64,000 nt of DNA from Fusobacterium perfoetens (GCF_021531475.1 NZ_JADYTX010000006.1:1-64000), one strand, 5' to 3'. Counted from the first letter of the stretch, positions 35,198-44,900 are shown. Numbers and translations: made by a program. Notes: generated by a model from the letters alone, not told the origin.

Positions 35198-36403
35198 ATG
35201 ATAAAAAGAGACTTGTATCTAAATAAAATTAAACCGTTTATTGATAAAGAGATTATAAAAGTTTTAACTGGAATTAGAAGAAGTGGAAAATCTGTTATGC
35301 TAAAACTTTTGATGAATGAAATTTTAAGTCAAGAAGTATCCAAAGAACAGATTATTTATCTTAATTTTGAAGATTTAAAAAATAGATCTCTTTGCTCTTT
35401 TGATGTTCTTCACAATTATATTTTAAAAAACTCAGAAAAAAATAAAAAAACTTATCTTTTTTTAGATGAGATACAGGAAGTTACCTCTTGGGAAAAATGT
35501 ATAAACTCCTTAAGAGTACAAGAAGATTACCAATTTGATATTTATATCACTGGTTCAAATGCAAGACTTTTATCTGGAGAGTTAGCCACATATCTTGCTG
35601 GAAGATATGTAGAGTTTATAATTTATCCATTTTCTTTTAAGGAGTTTTTAGAGGCTATCTCTCAAATAAAACCACTTTCAAAAGCTCAAGCTTTTAATGA
35701 ATATATAAAATTTGGTGGAATGCCATTTTTACACAACTTAAATTTTCAATTAGAGCCAAGTCTTCAATATTTAAAAGATGTCTATTCTTCAATTATTTTA
35801 AAAGATATTACCCAAAGAAATAATATAAGAGATATTGATTTATTAGAAAAAATCATCACTTATGTTATAATGAATATTGGAAATACTTTTTCAGCTACTT
35901 CAATATCAAAATTTTTTAAAAGTGAAAATAGAAAGACTTCTCCTGAAACAATTTTAAACTATATTAAAGTTTGTGAAGAAGCTTTCCTTATTTATAAAGT
36001 TCAAAGAAATGATTTGATTGGAAAAAAAATATTAAGTGTAAACGAAAAATATTATATAGCAGACCACGGAATAAGAGAGGCTATATTTGAAAATAATCAA
36101 AGAGATATAAATCAAATTCTTGAAAATATTATCTATATTGAGATGTTAAGAAGAGGGTATGAGGTAAAAATTGGAAAAATAAATGATTTAGAAGTTGATT
36201 TTATTTGCACAAAATATGACGAAAAAATTTATATCCAAGTTACCTATCTTTTGGCATCTCCAGAAACTATTGAAAGAGAATTTTCAGTGCTTGAGTTAAT
36301 AAAAGATAATTTTCCAAAATATGTTGTTTCTATGGATCAATTTGATATGTCAAGAAATGGAATTAAGCATTATAATATAATTGATTTTTTATTGGGGGAA
36401 TAA
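35198..36403 (+). CDS. AAA ATPase with DUF4143 C-terminal domain
   Basis: From ATG 35198 the protein is 401 residues. It has the COG1373 layout. An N-terminal ATPase has Walker A LTGIRRSGKS (about 25-34) and Walker B TYLFLDEIQEV, sensor YITGSNARLLSGE, and the GRYVEFIIYPFSFKEF motif. The C-terminal DUF4143 part has LLEKIITYV.MNIG, YYIADHGIREA and a restriction-fold-like end (EN..YIEMLRRGYEV, EVDFICTKYDEKIYIQV). The ATG is preferred to a GTG 9 bases upstream that lies within the GAGGTG ribosome site. Function is unknown; such genes are widespread, often multicopy and mobile in anaerobes. Confidence 0.85.
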   Translation: MIKRDLYLNKIKPFIDKEIIKVLTGIRRSGKSVMLKLLMNEILSQEVSKEQIIYLNFEDLKNRSLCSFDVLHNYILKNSEKNKKTYLFLDEIQEVTSWEKCINSLRVQEDYQFDIYITGSNARLLSGELATYLAGRYVEFIIYPFSFKEFLEAISQIKPLSKAQAFNEYIKFGGMPFLHNLNFQLEPSLQYLKDVYSSIILKDITQRNNIRDIDLLEKIITYVIMNIGNTFSATSISKFFKSENRKTSPETILNYIKVCEEAFLIYKVQRNDLIGKKILSVNEKYYIADHGIREAIFENNQRDINQILENIIYIEMLRRGYEVKIGKINDLEVDFICTKYDEKIYIQVTYLLASPETIEREFSVLELIKDNFPKYVVSMDQFDMSRNGIKHYNIIDFLLGE

Positions 36404-36440
36404 TTTTTTTATAAAGATTATGCCAATTCTAAAATTTTTC

Positions 36441-36469
36441 TTTTAATTTTCCCCTTTTTATATTATAAT
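36441..36469 (+). promoter_or_regulatory. Possible secG promoter
   Basis: TATAAT (36464-36469) has a weak -35-like TTTTAA (36441-36446) at 17 bases. A small hairpin, CCTTG/CAAGG (36531-36547), lies in the leader before the AAGGAGG of secG. The rest of the 166-base spacer shows nothing. Confidence 0.35.
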
Positions 36470-36569
36470 ATCTATTAGAAAATAAAAATTTCTTTTTTTA
36501 GATAGAGGTTTTATTAAGGAGATTTTAGTTCCTTGTAAATTTCAAGGGCAGAAAATTTAAGGAGGAAAA

Positions 36570-36800
36570 ATGGAAAGCGTATTAACAGTCTTATTATTCA
36601 TATTTGCTTTAGCCTTAATAGTCCTAGTCCTAATCCAACCAGATAGGAGTCACGGAATGTCTGGTAGTATGGGAATGGGAAGTGCTAATACAGTATTTGG
36701 ACTTTCTAAAGATGGTGGACCACTTGCAAAAGCAACAAAAATAGTAGCTACACTTTTTATTGTAATAGCTTTATTTTTATACCTATACTCAGCGAAATAA
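36570..36800 (+). CDS. secG: SecG preprotein translocase subunit
   Basis: The 76-residue protein has two transmembrane helices (about 2-22 and 54-73) flanking a Gly/Ser/Met-rich loop with GSANTVFG, the SecG signature. ALIVLVLIQPDRSHG ends helix 1. It is the non-essential third subunit of SecYEG. The ribosome site AAGGAGG is ideal. An imperfect hairpin with AGACG/CGTCT arms follows (about 36811-36834), just before rarA. Confidence 0.95.
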   Translation: MESVLTVLLFIFALALIVLVLIQPDRSHGMSGSMGMGSANTVFGLSKDGGPLAKATKIVATLFIVIALFLYLYSAK

Positions 36801-36856
36801 AATAATATAAGACGTGTTGTTTTGGACGCGTCTTTTTATTATATTAAGGAGGTAAG

Positions 36857-38089
36857 ATGAACTCCCCTACACTTTTTCAAAATAATTATCAAGATGTAAA
36901 ACCTTTAGCTATGAAACTTAGACCTAAATCTCTAAAAGATTTTATTGGGCAAGAGGAACTACTTGGAGAGGGAAAACTTTTAAATAAAATTATTAAAAGT
37001 GGAGATATTAGTAATATGATTTTATTTGGTCCTCCTGGTTGTGGTAAAAGTTCTCTTGGAGAGATTATTTCAAATGAACTTAGTTGCAATATTGAAAATC
37101 TAAATGCCACTACAGCTTCTTTAAATGATTTGAGAGAGATTGTTGAAAGAGCTAAAAAATCAATAGAACTTTATAATAAAAAAACAGTTTTATTTTTAGA
37201 TGAAGTTCATCGTTTTAATAAACTGCAACAAGATGCACTACTTTCTTATACTGAGTCAGGTATACTTATTTTAATTGGAGCCACTACTGAGAATCCTTAC
37301 CACAATCTAAATAATGCTCTACTTTCAAGATGTCTTGTATTTGAATTTAAACCTCTTGATAGAAAAAATATTGAAGAAATTTTAAAAAGAGGAGAGAGAT
37401 ATTATAATAAAACTCTTCCTGAAAATATCAAAAAAATTATTTTGGATATATCAAAAGGAGATTCAAGAATTGCACTAAACTATCTTGAACTTTATTTTAA
37501 AAATTGTGATTCAGGAGATACAAAAGATATAGAGGAGATTTTTTCTCAAAGAAAAGCGTCTTTTCACAAAGAAGAAGATAAATACAATATAATCTCAGCT
37601 ATGATAAAAAGCATAAGAGGAAGTGATCCTGATTCAGCTATTTATTGGCTTGGAAGGCTTTTGTATGGAGGAGAAGATCCTCGTTATATAGCTAGACGTC
37701 TTGTAATTCTTGCCAGTGAAGATATTGGAATGGCAAATCCTGATGCCTTAAATATTGCTACATCAGCATATTTTTGCTCAGAGAGAGTGGGAATGCCTGA
37801 GATAAGAATTATTCTTTCTCACGCAGTTGTATATTTAGCTATTTCAAGTAAAAGTAATTCATGCTATAATGGTATTAACCAAGTTTTAGAAGATATAAAA
37901 AATGGAGATTTACAAGAAGTCCCTGTTCATATTTCTGATAGGGCATTGGGATATAAATATCCTCACGATTATGAGGGAAACTTTGTAAAACAACCATATA
38001 GAAATAATAATAAAAAATACTATATCCCAGGAAATAATAAATTTGAAAATCAAATAAGGGATAAATTGGAAAAACTTTGGAAAAAATAA
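36857..38089 (+). CDS. rarA: Replication-associated recombination protein RarA (MgsA)
   Basis: The 410-residue AAA+ clamp-loader-like ATPase has PLAMKLRPKSLKDFIGQEELLG at the N-terminus, Walker A FGPPGCGKSSLG, Walker B VLFLDEVHRFNKLQQDALL, sensor GATTENPYHNLNNALLSRC and the C-terminal MgsA domain (SDPDSAIYWLGRLLYGGEDPRYIARRL). RarA acts at stalled replication forks with SSB. It follows secG and precedes hisS by 32 bases. Confidence 0.95.
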   Translation: MNSPTLFQNNYQDVKPLAMKLRPKSLKDFIGQEELLGEGKLLNKIIKSGDISNMILFGPPGCGKSSLGEIISNELSCNIENLNATTASLNDLREIVERAKKSIELYNKKTVLFLDEVHRFNKLQQDALLSYTESGILILIGATTENPYHNLNNALLSRCLVFEFKPLDRKNIEEILKRGERYYNKTLPENIKKIILDISKGDSRIALNYLELYFKNCDSGDTKDIEEIFSQRKASFHKEEDKYNIISAMIKSIRGSDPDSAIYWLGRLLYGGEDPRYIARRLVILASEDIGMANPDALNIATSAYFCSERVGMPEIRIILSHAVVYLAISSKSNSCYNGINQVLEDIKNGDLQEVPVHISDRALGYKYPHDYEGNFVKQPYRNNNKKYYIPGNNKFENQIRDKLEKLWKK

Positions 38090-38121
38090 ATTTAAGAATA
38101 TATTAATATTGGAGGAAGACT

Positions 38122-39360
38122 ATGAAATTAATTAAAGCAGTCAGAGGAACAAAAGATATTTTAGAAGGTACAGCTGCTAAATATTCTTACATCCGTAGAG
38201 TTGCCGAAGATTTATTTTCAGCGTATGGATTTTCTTACATAAAAACTCCTATTTTTGAAGAAACAGACCTTTTCAAAAGAGGAATAGGAGAGGCTACTGA
38301 CGTTGTAGAAAAAGAGATGTATACTTTTCTTGACAGAGGTGAAAGAAGTATCACTCTAAGACCAGAAGGAACAGCTTCAGTTGTTAGAGCATATTTAGAA
38401 AATAAAATATACGCAAAAGAAGATGTATCAAAATTCTATTATATGGGGTCTATGTTTAGATATGAAAGACCACAAGCTGGAAGACAAAGAGAATTTAACC
38501 AAGTTGGAGTTGAAGTTCTTGGAGAACATTCTCCACTTTTAGATGCTGAGATCATCACTATGAGTTACCACTTATTAGAAAAACTTGGAATCACAGACTT
38601 AGAAGTTAATATAAACTCTATTGGTGGAAATGAAACTCGTCAAAAATATAGACAAGCTCTTATAGATTATTTAACACCATTTAAAGATGAACTATGTGAA
38701 GATTGTCAAAGAAGAATTGAAACTAATCCTTTAAGAGTTCTTGACTGTAAAGTTGAAACTTGTAAAAAACACACTCAAGATGCTCCAAGCATAATTGATT
38801 CTTTATCTGAAGAAGAAAGAAATCACTATGAAGAAGTTAAAAAATATCTAACTATATTTGGAATACCATATGTAGAAAATTCTAGACTTGTAAGAGGTCT
38901 TGACTATTACTCAAGTACAGTTTTTGAAATTGTTACTAACAAACTTGGTGCACAAGGAACTGTTCTTGGTGGTGGAAGATATGACAACCTTCTAAAACAA
39001 TTAGGAGATAAAGAGATTCCTGCATTTGGTTTTGCTGCTGGTGTAGAGAGAATAATGATGCTTATGGAAGATATTCCAGCTAAAGAAACTGATGTTTATA
39101 TAGCTTGGCTAGGAGAAAATGTTTGTGAATTTGCTATGAAATTAGCTGATACTCTTAGAAAAGAAAATATAAAAGTAGCTGTTGATTTTAATGCCAAAGG
39201 TATGAAAAGTCATATGAAAAAAGCTGATAAACTAAATGTTAAATACACTGTTATTGTTGGAGAAGATGAAATGGAAAAAGGAGTTGTAGTTCTTAAAGAC
39301 TTCGCTTCTAGAACTCAAGAAGAATTAACAGTTGATCAATTAGTAGAGAAATTAAAATAA
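38122..39360 (+). CDS. hisS: Histidyl-tRNA synthetase
   Basis: The 412-residue class II enzyme has the opening AVRGTKDIL, motif 2 YMGSMFRYERPQAGRQREFNQ, the histidine motif RGLDYYSSTVFE, motif 3 GFAAGVERIM and a C-terminal anticodon-binding domain (TDVYIAWLGE to the end). It charges tRNA-His. It lies 24 bases before aspS; the hisS-aspS pair is common in bacteria. Confidence 0.97.
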   Translation: MKLIKAVRGTKDILEGTAAKYSYIRRVAEDLFSAYGFSYIKTPIFEETDLFKRGIGEATDVVEKEMYTFLDRGERSITLRPEGTASVVRAYLENKIYAKEDVSKFYYMGSMFRYERPQAGRQREFNQVGVEVLGEHSPLLDAEIITMSYHLLEKLGITDLEVNINSIGGNETRQKYRQALIDYLTPFKDELCEDCQRRIETNPLRVLDCKVETCKKHTQDAPSIIDSLSEEERNHYEEVKKYLTIFGIPYVENSRLVRGLDYYSSTVFEIVTNKLGAQGTVLGGGRYDNLLKQLGDKEIPAFGFAAGVERIMMLMEDIPAKETDVYIAWLGENVCEFAMKLADTLRKENIKVAVDFNAKGMKSHMKKADKLNVKYTVIVGEDEMEKGVVVLKDFASRTQEELTVDQLVEKLK

Positions 39361-39384
39361 TTAAATTCTTGTAAGGAGAGTAAA

Positions 39385-41160
39385 ATGATATACAGAGATC
39401 ATAATTTAGGAGAACTTAGAAAAAATAATATTGGAGAAACAGTTATTTTATCTGGTTGGGTTGCTACAAAAAGAGACCTTGGAGGACTTACTTTCGTAGA
39501 CCTAAGAGACAGAGAAGGAATAACTCAAATAGTTTTTGATATTGATGTGGCTTCAAAAGAAGTTGTTGAAACTGCTCAAAAATTAAAAACTGAATCAGTT
39601 ATAAGAGTAGAGGGAGTTGTTAAAGAAAGATTTAGCGTTAATAAAAATATCCCTACTGGAGAAATAGAAGTATTTGCAACTGATATAAAAGTATTAAACT
39701 CTTGTGAACCACTTCCTTTCCAAATGACAGATGAAGGACTTAGTGAAAATATAAGACTTAAATACAGATACTTAGATTTAAGAAGAGAACAAATGATAAG
39801 AAACCTTAAAAAAAGACATAGAATGATAATGTCTATAAGAAACTATATGGACCAAAAAGGATTCTTAGATGTAGATACTCCACTTTTAACAAAATCTACT
39901 CCAGAAGGAGCAAGAGATTTCTTAGTTCCAAGCAGAACTAATGCTGGACAATTCTACGCTCTACCTCAATCACCACAACTTTTCAAACAACTTTTAATGA
40001 TATCTGGTGTTGAGAAATATTTCCAAATCGCTAAATGTTTTAGAGATGAAGATTTAAGAGCTGACAGACAACCAGAATTTACTCAACTTGACATTGAAAT
40101 GTCTTTCGTTGAATTAAATGATGTTATAACAGAGATAGAAGGACTTGCTAAAAAAGTTTTCTCAGAAGTTACTGGAGAAACTGCTGACTATGAATTTCCA
40201 AGAATGGAATGGATAGATGCTATGGATAGATTTGGTTCTGACAAACCTGATACAAGATTTGGAGTAGAATTAAAAGATATCAGTGAAATAGCTAAAAATT
40301 GTGGATTTAAAGCTTTCGCTTCTACTGTTGCAGATGGTGGAGTTGTAAGAGCTATCGTTGCACCAAATGTTGCTGATAAATTCTCAAGAAAAATTCTTGA
40401 CGACTATCAAGAATATGTAAAAAGATATTTTGGAGCAAAAGGACTTGCTTATATAAAACTTACAAAAGATGGAATCAATTCACCAATCGCTAAATTCTTA
40501 AGCGAAGATGAAATGAAAGCTATAATAGAAAAAACAGAAGCTAACCAAGGAGATGTAATCTTAATCGTTGCTGATAAATTAAAAGTAGTTCGTGCAGCAC
40601 TTGGAGCTTTAAGACTTAGAGTTGGTAAAGAATTAAATCTATACAATAAAAATGAATTCAAATTCTTATGGGTAGTTCACTTCCCAATGTTTGAATATGA
40701 CGAAGAAGAAGGAAGATACAAAGCTGAACACCACCCATTCACTTCAATAATGGAGGAAGATATGCCTAGATTCTTCGATGGTGATATGACAATAAGAACA
40801 AATACTTATGACTTAGTTCTTAACGGAAATGAAATTGGTGGAGGAAGTATAAGAATACATAACCCTCAAGTTCAAAAAAAAGTTTTTGAAAAATTAGGAC
40901 TTTCTCAAGAACAAGCTCGTGAAAAATTTGGATTCTTCGTTGACGCATTTAAATATGGTGCACCACCTCACGGAGGACTTGCTTTCGGAATAGACAGATG
41001 GCTTATGGTAATGCTTGGAGAAAACTCAATAAGAGATGTTATCCCATTCCCTAAAACAAATAAAGGTCAATGTCTAATGACAGAAGCACCAAATGTTGTT
41101 GAACAAGAACAACTTGATGAATTATTTATAAAATCAACTTATGAAGAAGAGGAAAAATAG
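39385..41160 (+). CDS. aspS: Aspartyl-tRNA synthetase
   Basis: The 591-residue bacterial-type AspRS has the N-terminal OB anticodon domain ([26 protein letters not shown]), the class II core with motif 2 [23 protein letters not shown], the GAD insert (about 290-420) and motif 3 GLAFGIDRW. The sequence does not tell whether it is discriminating or also charges tRNA-Asn. The ribosome site is AAGGAGAG. Confidence 0.97.
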   Translation: MIYRDHNLGELRKNNIGETVILSGWVATKRDLGGLTFVDLRDREGITQIVFDIDVASKEVVETAQKLKTESVIRVEGVVKERFSVNKNIPTGEIEVFATDIKVLNSCEPLPFQMTDEGLSENIRLKYRYLDLRREQMIRNLKKRHRMIMSIRNYMDQKGFLDVDTPLLTKSTPEGARDFLVPSRTNAGQFYALPQSPQLFKQLLMISGVEKYFQIAKCFRDEDLRADRQPEFTQLDIEMSFVELNDVITEIEGLAKKVFSEVTGETADYEFPRMEWIDAMDRFGSDKPDTRFGVELKDISEIAKNCGFKAFASTVADGGVVRAIVAPNVADKFSRKILDDYQEYVKRYFGAKGLAYIKLTKDGINSPIAKFLSEDEMKAIIEKTEANQGDVILIVADKLKVVRAALGALRLRVGKELNLYNKNEFKFLWVVHFPMFEYDEEEGRYKAEHHPFTSIMEEDMPRFFDGDMTIRTNTYDLVLNGNEIGGGSIRIHNPQVQKKVFEKLGLSQEQAREKFGFFVDAFKYGAPPHGGLAFGIDRWLMVMLGENSIRDVIPFPKTNKGQCLMTEAPNVVEQEQLDELFIKSTYEEEEK

Positions 41161-41225
41161 TTGTATATTTTCCAATAATTTTTACCTAATTATAGTTGAT
41201 TAAAGTTATTTTTGGAAAGTTAATA

Positions 41226-41254
41226 TTGCAATAAAAGTTAAAATGTGATATAAT
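41226..41254 (+). promoter_or_regulatory. Strong promoter of the 6S-like RNA
   Basis: TTGCAA (41226-41231) and TATAAT (41249-41254) have an exact 17-base spacer. No ribosome site follows, and the transcript would start near 41261. Confidence 0.75.
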
Positions 41255-41260
41255 CCAATC

Positions 41261-41488
41261 AAAGAATATAAGTTTCTGGTCTACACGTTATTTCCTGATG
41301 TTTTGGGCCTATGGTCGCTACTGGGGTTGTCCCTGTTAGGAGTAAATCAGATAAGTCACGAAAACCTTTGTTTTACGGACCCTGTATGCCGCTAGCAAAT
41401 AACTACCACTTATTAATTTGGCGACCAAAACAGAGGGGGAGACGGTAGATCGGTATTTATTCTATGTGAGGACCTGGTCCTCTTTTTT
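41261..41488 (+). ncRNA. ssrS: Structured non-coding RNA, likely 6S RNA
   Basis: A 228-base transcript unit lies between aspS and argS with its own promoter and terminator and no good open frame. It folds by eye into a long rod. The outer stem TCTACaCGT (41280-41288) pairs with ACGGTAGA (41442-41449). Next, CTG (41295-41297), TTTT (41301-41304) and GGTCGC (41313-41318) pair with the unbroken strand GCGACCAAAACAG (41421-41433). A lopsided bubble follows (3 bases against 12), then TGGGGTT (41322-41328) with AACTACCA (41401-41408). TGTTAG/CTAGCA and a CGAAAAC/GTTTTACG tip close it. A rod with a central bubble is the 6S plan, which mimics an open promoter and binds RNA polymerase. CCTGATGT near the 5' side resembles Bacillus 6S from memory. 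Confidence 0.6.
41468..41488 (+). terminator. Terminator of the 6S-like RNA
   Basis: GAGGAC (41468-41473) pairs with GTCCTC (41477-41482) around a CTG loop, followed by six T. It lies 34 bases before the argS start. Confidence 0.8.
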
Positions 41489-41522
41489 ATTTATTATAAA
41501 AATTTTATTAAGGGAGAATACT

Positions 41523-43235
41523 ATGTTAAGAATAGAAAAGTATATAGAAGAAGTTTTTTATAATGCTATACACAAAGCATTCCCTGAAAAAGAAGTAAAA
41601 CCACTAGAGATAACAATAGCTACAAATGAAAAATTTGGAGATTTCCAAACAAACTTTGCTATGATGAACTCTAAAATCATTGGTGGAAATCCAAGAAAAA
41701 TAGCTGAAGAATTAGTTAATAATATTCCAGAAAATGAAGTTATAGAAAAACTTGAAATTGCTGGACCTGGATTTATAAATATATTTTTAAAAGACTCATT
41801 TGTTTCTAAATATGTTGGACTTATGACATCAGAAAAATATGAGTTCAAAGAATTAGACACTCACGGAGATATAATCATTGACTACTCATCTCCAAATATC
41901 GCTAAAAGAATGCACATTGGGCATCTTCGTTCTACTATAATCGGAGATTCTGTAAAAAGATTATGTAATTTCTTAGGTTACCACACTGTTGCTGATAACC
42001 ATATCGGTGACTGGGGAACTCAATTTGGAAAACTTATAGTTGGTTACCATAACTGGCTTGATAAAGAAGCTTATGAAAAAAATCCTATCGAAGAACTTGA
42101 AAGAGTTTATGTAGAATTTACAAAACAAAGTGAAGAGCACCCAGAACTTGAAGATATAGCTAGAGAAGAACTTAAAAAACTTCAAGACGGTGACGAAGAA
42201 AATTATAAACTTTGGCAAGAATTTATCAAAGTTTCTCTTCAAGAATATAATAAACTTTATACAAGAATGGGAATCCATTTTGATACTTACTATGGAGAAT
42301 CTTTCTATCATCCTATTATGCCTAGCGTAGTAGAAGAACTTGTAGAAAAAGGATTAGCTATAGAAGACCAAGGAGCAAAAGTTGTATTCTTTGATGAAAA
42401 AGATAATCTTCATCCTTGTATAGTTCAAAAAAAAGATGGTGCTTTCCTATATTCTACTTCTGATATAGCTACAATTAAATTTAGAAGAGAGAATTATGAT
42501 GTTAATAAAATAATTTACTTAACAGATGAAAGACAACAAGACCACTTTAAGCAATTCTTTAAAATAACTGAAATGCTTGGTTGGGATATAGAAAAAGTTC
42601 ACATCTGGTTTGGAATAATGAGATTTGCTGATGGTGTGTTCTCTACAAGAAAAGGAAATGTTATAAGACTTGAACAACTACTTGACGAAGGTAAGAAAAG
42701 AGCCTTAGAAATAATCGAAGAAAAAAATCCAAATCTTTCTGCTGAAGAAAAAGATAATATTGCTGAAGTAGTTGGTGTAGGAGCTATCAAATACGCTGAC
42801 CTTTCTCAAAATAGACAAAGTCCAATAATATTTGAATGGGACAAAATCCTAAGCTTTGAAGGAAATACAGCTCCATATCTACAATATTCTTATGCAAGAA
42901 TCCAATCTATTCTTAGAAAAGCCGAAGAAATTGGAAAACCATTAAATGAAAAATTTGATATGAAGATAAGTGAAAAAGCTGAAAGAAATCTTGCTACATA
43001 CTTAACTTTATTCCCTACAATGGCATTAAGAGCAGGAGAGGCTTACAAACCAAATCTTTTAACAGATTATTTATTTGAACTTGCTAAAAAATTCAATACA
43101 TTCTATAACTCTTGTCCAATATTAAATCAAGAAGACGATGTTTTATTCTCAAGACTTGTACTTATTGATAGAGTTGCAAAAACTTTAAAAACTGGATTAG
43201 ACTTACTTGGAATTAATACTGTAAACAGAATGTAA
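41523..43235 (+). CDS. argS: Arginyl-tRNA synthetase
   Basis: From ATG 41523 the protein is 570 residues, the usual length. It has the N-terminal Arg-specific domain (FGDFQTNFAM), class I HIGH motif A-K-R-M-H-I-G-H-L-R-S-T, GDWGTQFGKL, the STRKGN form of KMSKS and the DALR anticodon domain to the C-terminus. The longer in-frame reading back to 41418 runs through the upstream RNA gene and lacks a ribosome site; AAGGGAGAA precedes 41523. Confidence 0.97.
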   Translation: MLRIEKYIEEVFYNAIHKAFPEKEVKPLEITIATNEKFGDFQTNFAMMNSKIIGGNPRKIAEELVNNIPENEVIEKLEIAGPGFINIFLKDSFVSKYVGLMTSEKYEFKELDTHGDIIIDYSSPNIAKRMHIGHLRSTIIGDSVKRLCNFLGYHTVADNHIGDWGTQFGKLIVGYHNWLDKEAYEKNPIEELERVYVEFTKQSEEHPELEDIAREELKKLQDGDEENYKLWQEFIKVSLQEYNKLYTRMGIHFDTYYGESFYHPIMPSVVEELVEKGLAIEDQGAKVVFFDEKDNLHPCIVQKKDGAFLYSTSDIATIKFRRENYDVNKIIYLTDERQQDHFKQFFKITEMLGWDIEKVHIWFGIMRFADGVFSTRKGNVIRLEQLLDEGKKRALEIIEEKNPNLSAEEKDNIAEVVGVGAIKYADLSQNRQSPIIFEWDKILSFEGNTAPYLQYSYARIQSILRKAEEIGKPLNEKFDMKISEKAERNLATYLTLFPTMALRAGEAYKPNLLTDYLFELAKKFNTFYNSCPILNQEDDVLFSRLVLIDRVAKTLKTGLDLLGINTVNRM

Positions 43236-43245
43236 TTAATATAAA

Positions 43246-43287
43246 AGCTGTACCGATGATATTTTATCATTTATACAGCTTTTTTTA
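43246..43287 (+). terminator. Terminator of argS
   Basis: AGCTGTA (43246-43252) pairs with TACAGCT (43274-43280), with an inner GATGATA/ATCAT pairing and eight T after it. It also lies between the converging argS and MATE genes. Confidence 0.8.
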
Positions 43288-43298
43288 TTTGTTATTTT

Positions 43299-44642
43299 TT
43301 ATAGCCATTTAGCTTTCCAAATATAAATTATCATTAAAGCTAATCCTATTCCCCAAGTTACTGGATATAGAATATAAATATTTCCTATTGTGTTATTTAG
43401 AGGTAAAATAAATTGAAGCCAAATAATTCTAAAGATACACATTGAGAAAAGTAAAATTATCATTGGTGGCATTGTTTTTCCAGCTCCTCTCACTGCTCCA
43501 GCCAAACAATGTAAAATCGCAAGAATTGAGTAGAAAGGACAGAAATATTTCATAGCCTCTGTTCCTGCAAGTATTATTCCCTCATCTTGTGTGAATAGTT
43601 GCATCAATGGACGTTTAAACATTAAAAGTAAAATTCCTGTAATAATTGTATAAATTATTCCAATAGCCAATGTAATCCAAATCCCTTTTTTTACTCTATC
43701 TTTTTTTCCAGCTCCACAATTTTGACCTGTAAAAGTTGTACTAGCCATACTCAAGCTTAAAACTGGTAAAATATTAAATCCATCTATTTTTAGATAAGCT
43801 CCAAATCCTGCCATTATACTAGGACCATAGACATTTACATTAGATTGAATTAAAACATTAGAAAGAGAGATTACCGTGCTTTGAATTCCAGTAGGAAGTC
43901 CCATTTTTATAATTTTTATAGCCGTTTCTTTATGAAGTTTTATTTTATTCAAATAAACTTTATAATTATCATTTACTTTCATTAAAAATCCAAGAGCCAA
44001 TAAACAAGAGATCATTTGACTTAAATTTGTAGCAATAGCCACACCTTTTACTCCCATACCTAAAATTTTTACAAAAAGTAAATCAAGAATAATATTTGTC
44101 ACAGAAGCAATTCCTAAATATAATAAAGAACGTTTTGAGTTTCCAACAGCGTTTAAAATTCCCGCCTCCATATTATAAACAATATTAAATACCATTCCTA
44201 TTGAAAATAATCTTAAATAAGTTACAGATTCTGGCATAACTTCAGCTGGAGTTTTCATCCATTCTAAAAGTTGTGGTGTAAATATAAAACCGATAATAGA
44301 AAGACAAGTTCCTAATAAAATCGCTATCATTATAGCTGTATGCACTGAAAGACGAATTTTTTTCCTGTCGTTGGCTCCTATTGAATGAGAAACAATTACT
44401 CCTGCTCCAACTGCTATCCCTTGACTAAATCCGATCAAAAGGTTTATCAATGCTGTACTTGAACCAACAGCTGCCAGAGCATTACTACCAACATAATTTC
44501 CAACGATTATAGAGTCTACTGTGTTATAAGTTTGTTGTAAAAGATTTCCTAAAATCAATGGAACTGAAAATAATAAAAGTATTTTTACAATGCTTCCCTC
44601 TGTCATCAACATAGAATTTTTTTTCTCTTTTTTAATCTCCAT
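43299..44642 (-). CDS. MATE-family multidrug/cation antiporter
   Basis: The 447-residue protein has about 12 transmembrane helices and MatE domain motifs: LLFSVPLILGNLLQQTYNTVDSIIVGNYVG, ALAAVGSS, GI.VGAGVIVSHSIGA and a second-half repeat with GIQSTVISLSNVLIQSNVN. MATE exporters use Na+ or H+ to expel drugs or metabolites; the substrate cannot be told. It follows a 49-residue membrane protein by 21 bases. A second, different MATE gene is at 46864. Confidence 0.9.
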   Translation of the reverse strand: MEIKKEKKNSMLMTEGSIVKILLLFSVPLILGNLLQQTYNTVDSIIVGNYVGSNALAAVGSSTALINLLIGFSQGIAVGAGVIVSHSIGANDRKKIRLSVHTAIMIAILLGTCLSIIGFIFTPQLLEWMKTPAEVMPESVTYLRLFSIGMVFNIVYNMEAGILNAVGNSKRSLLYLGIASVTNIILDLLFVKILGMGVKGVAIATNLSQMISCLLALGFLMKVNDNYKVYLNKIKLHKETAIKIIKMGLPTGIQSTVISLSNVLIQSNVNVYGPSIMAGFGAYLKIDGFNILPVLSLSMASTTFTGQNCGAGKKDRVKKGIWITLAIGIIYTIITGILLLMFKRPLMQLFTQDEGIILAGTEAMKYFCPFYSILAILHCLAGAVRGAGKTMPPMIILLFSMCIFRIIWLQFILPLNNTIGNIYILYPVTWGIGLALMIIYIWKAKWL

Positions 44643-44663
44643 ATGCCCCCCTATATTTACAAA

Positions 44664-44813
44664 CTACCCTAAAATATTTGTATGTTGAAAAAAGTAAAAA
44701 TATATTACGCCAGCCATTGCTACAAGAAAAAATATTTTCATAAATATTTTTGTAATTTTCCAAAAAATAAATAGACACAATAAAGCCCCTAAACATAAAA
44801 TAATATTTTCCAT
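44664..44813 (-). CDS. 49-residue membrane protein upstream of MATE gene
   Basis: A short frame codes for a 49-residue, almost entirely hydrophobic protein: MENIILCLGALLCLFIFW, then a KITKIFMKI turn, then FFLVAMAGVIYFYFF. It looks like two transmembrane helices. A GAGGAGTGAG ribosome site lies just before the ATG, and an extended -10 box lies upstream. It is 21 bases from the MATE start and likely co-transcribed. I do not recognise the family; it may be an accessory peptide of the exporter. Confidence 0.55.
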   Translation of the reverse strand: MENIILCLGALLCLFIFWKITKIFMKIFFLVAMAGVIYFYFFQHTNILG

Positions 44814-44854
44814 CTCACTCCTCAAATAACTTTTCTTCTTTTTTCCTAAAGAAT

Positions 44855-44863
44855 ATTATAACA
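44855..44863 (-). promoter_or_regulatory. Extended -10 promoter of the small-protein/MATE operon
   Basis: The minus strand reads TGTTATAAT, an extended -10 element, about 40 bases before the 49-residue protein. It faces away from the pepF promoter. Confidence 0.5.
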
Positions 44864-44900
44864 TATTTTTTAAAAATTTTTTAAGTAAAAATTGTTTTTC

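Noticed and set aside
41261-41488. T-box leader of argS
   Set aside because: No T-box consensus (the TGGNACCGCG-type sequence) is present, and the unit has its own complete terminator with rod-like long-range pairing. A leader role cannot be fully excluded.
41261-41488. tmRNA, RNase P RNA or signal recognition particle RNA
   Set aside because: None of their conserved cores was seen: no tag frame with tRNA-like ends, no GAGGAAAGTCC, no GGAAGGAAGCAGCC-like tip.
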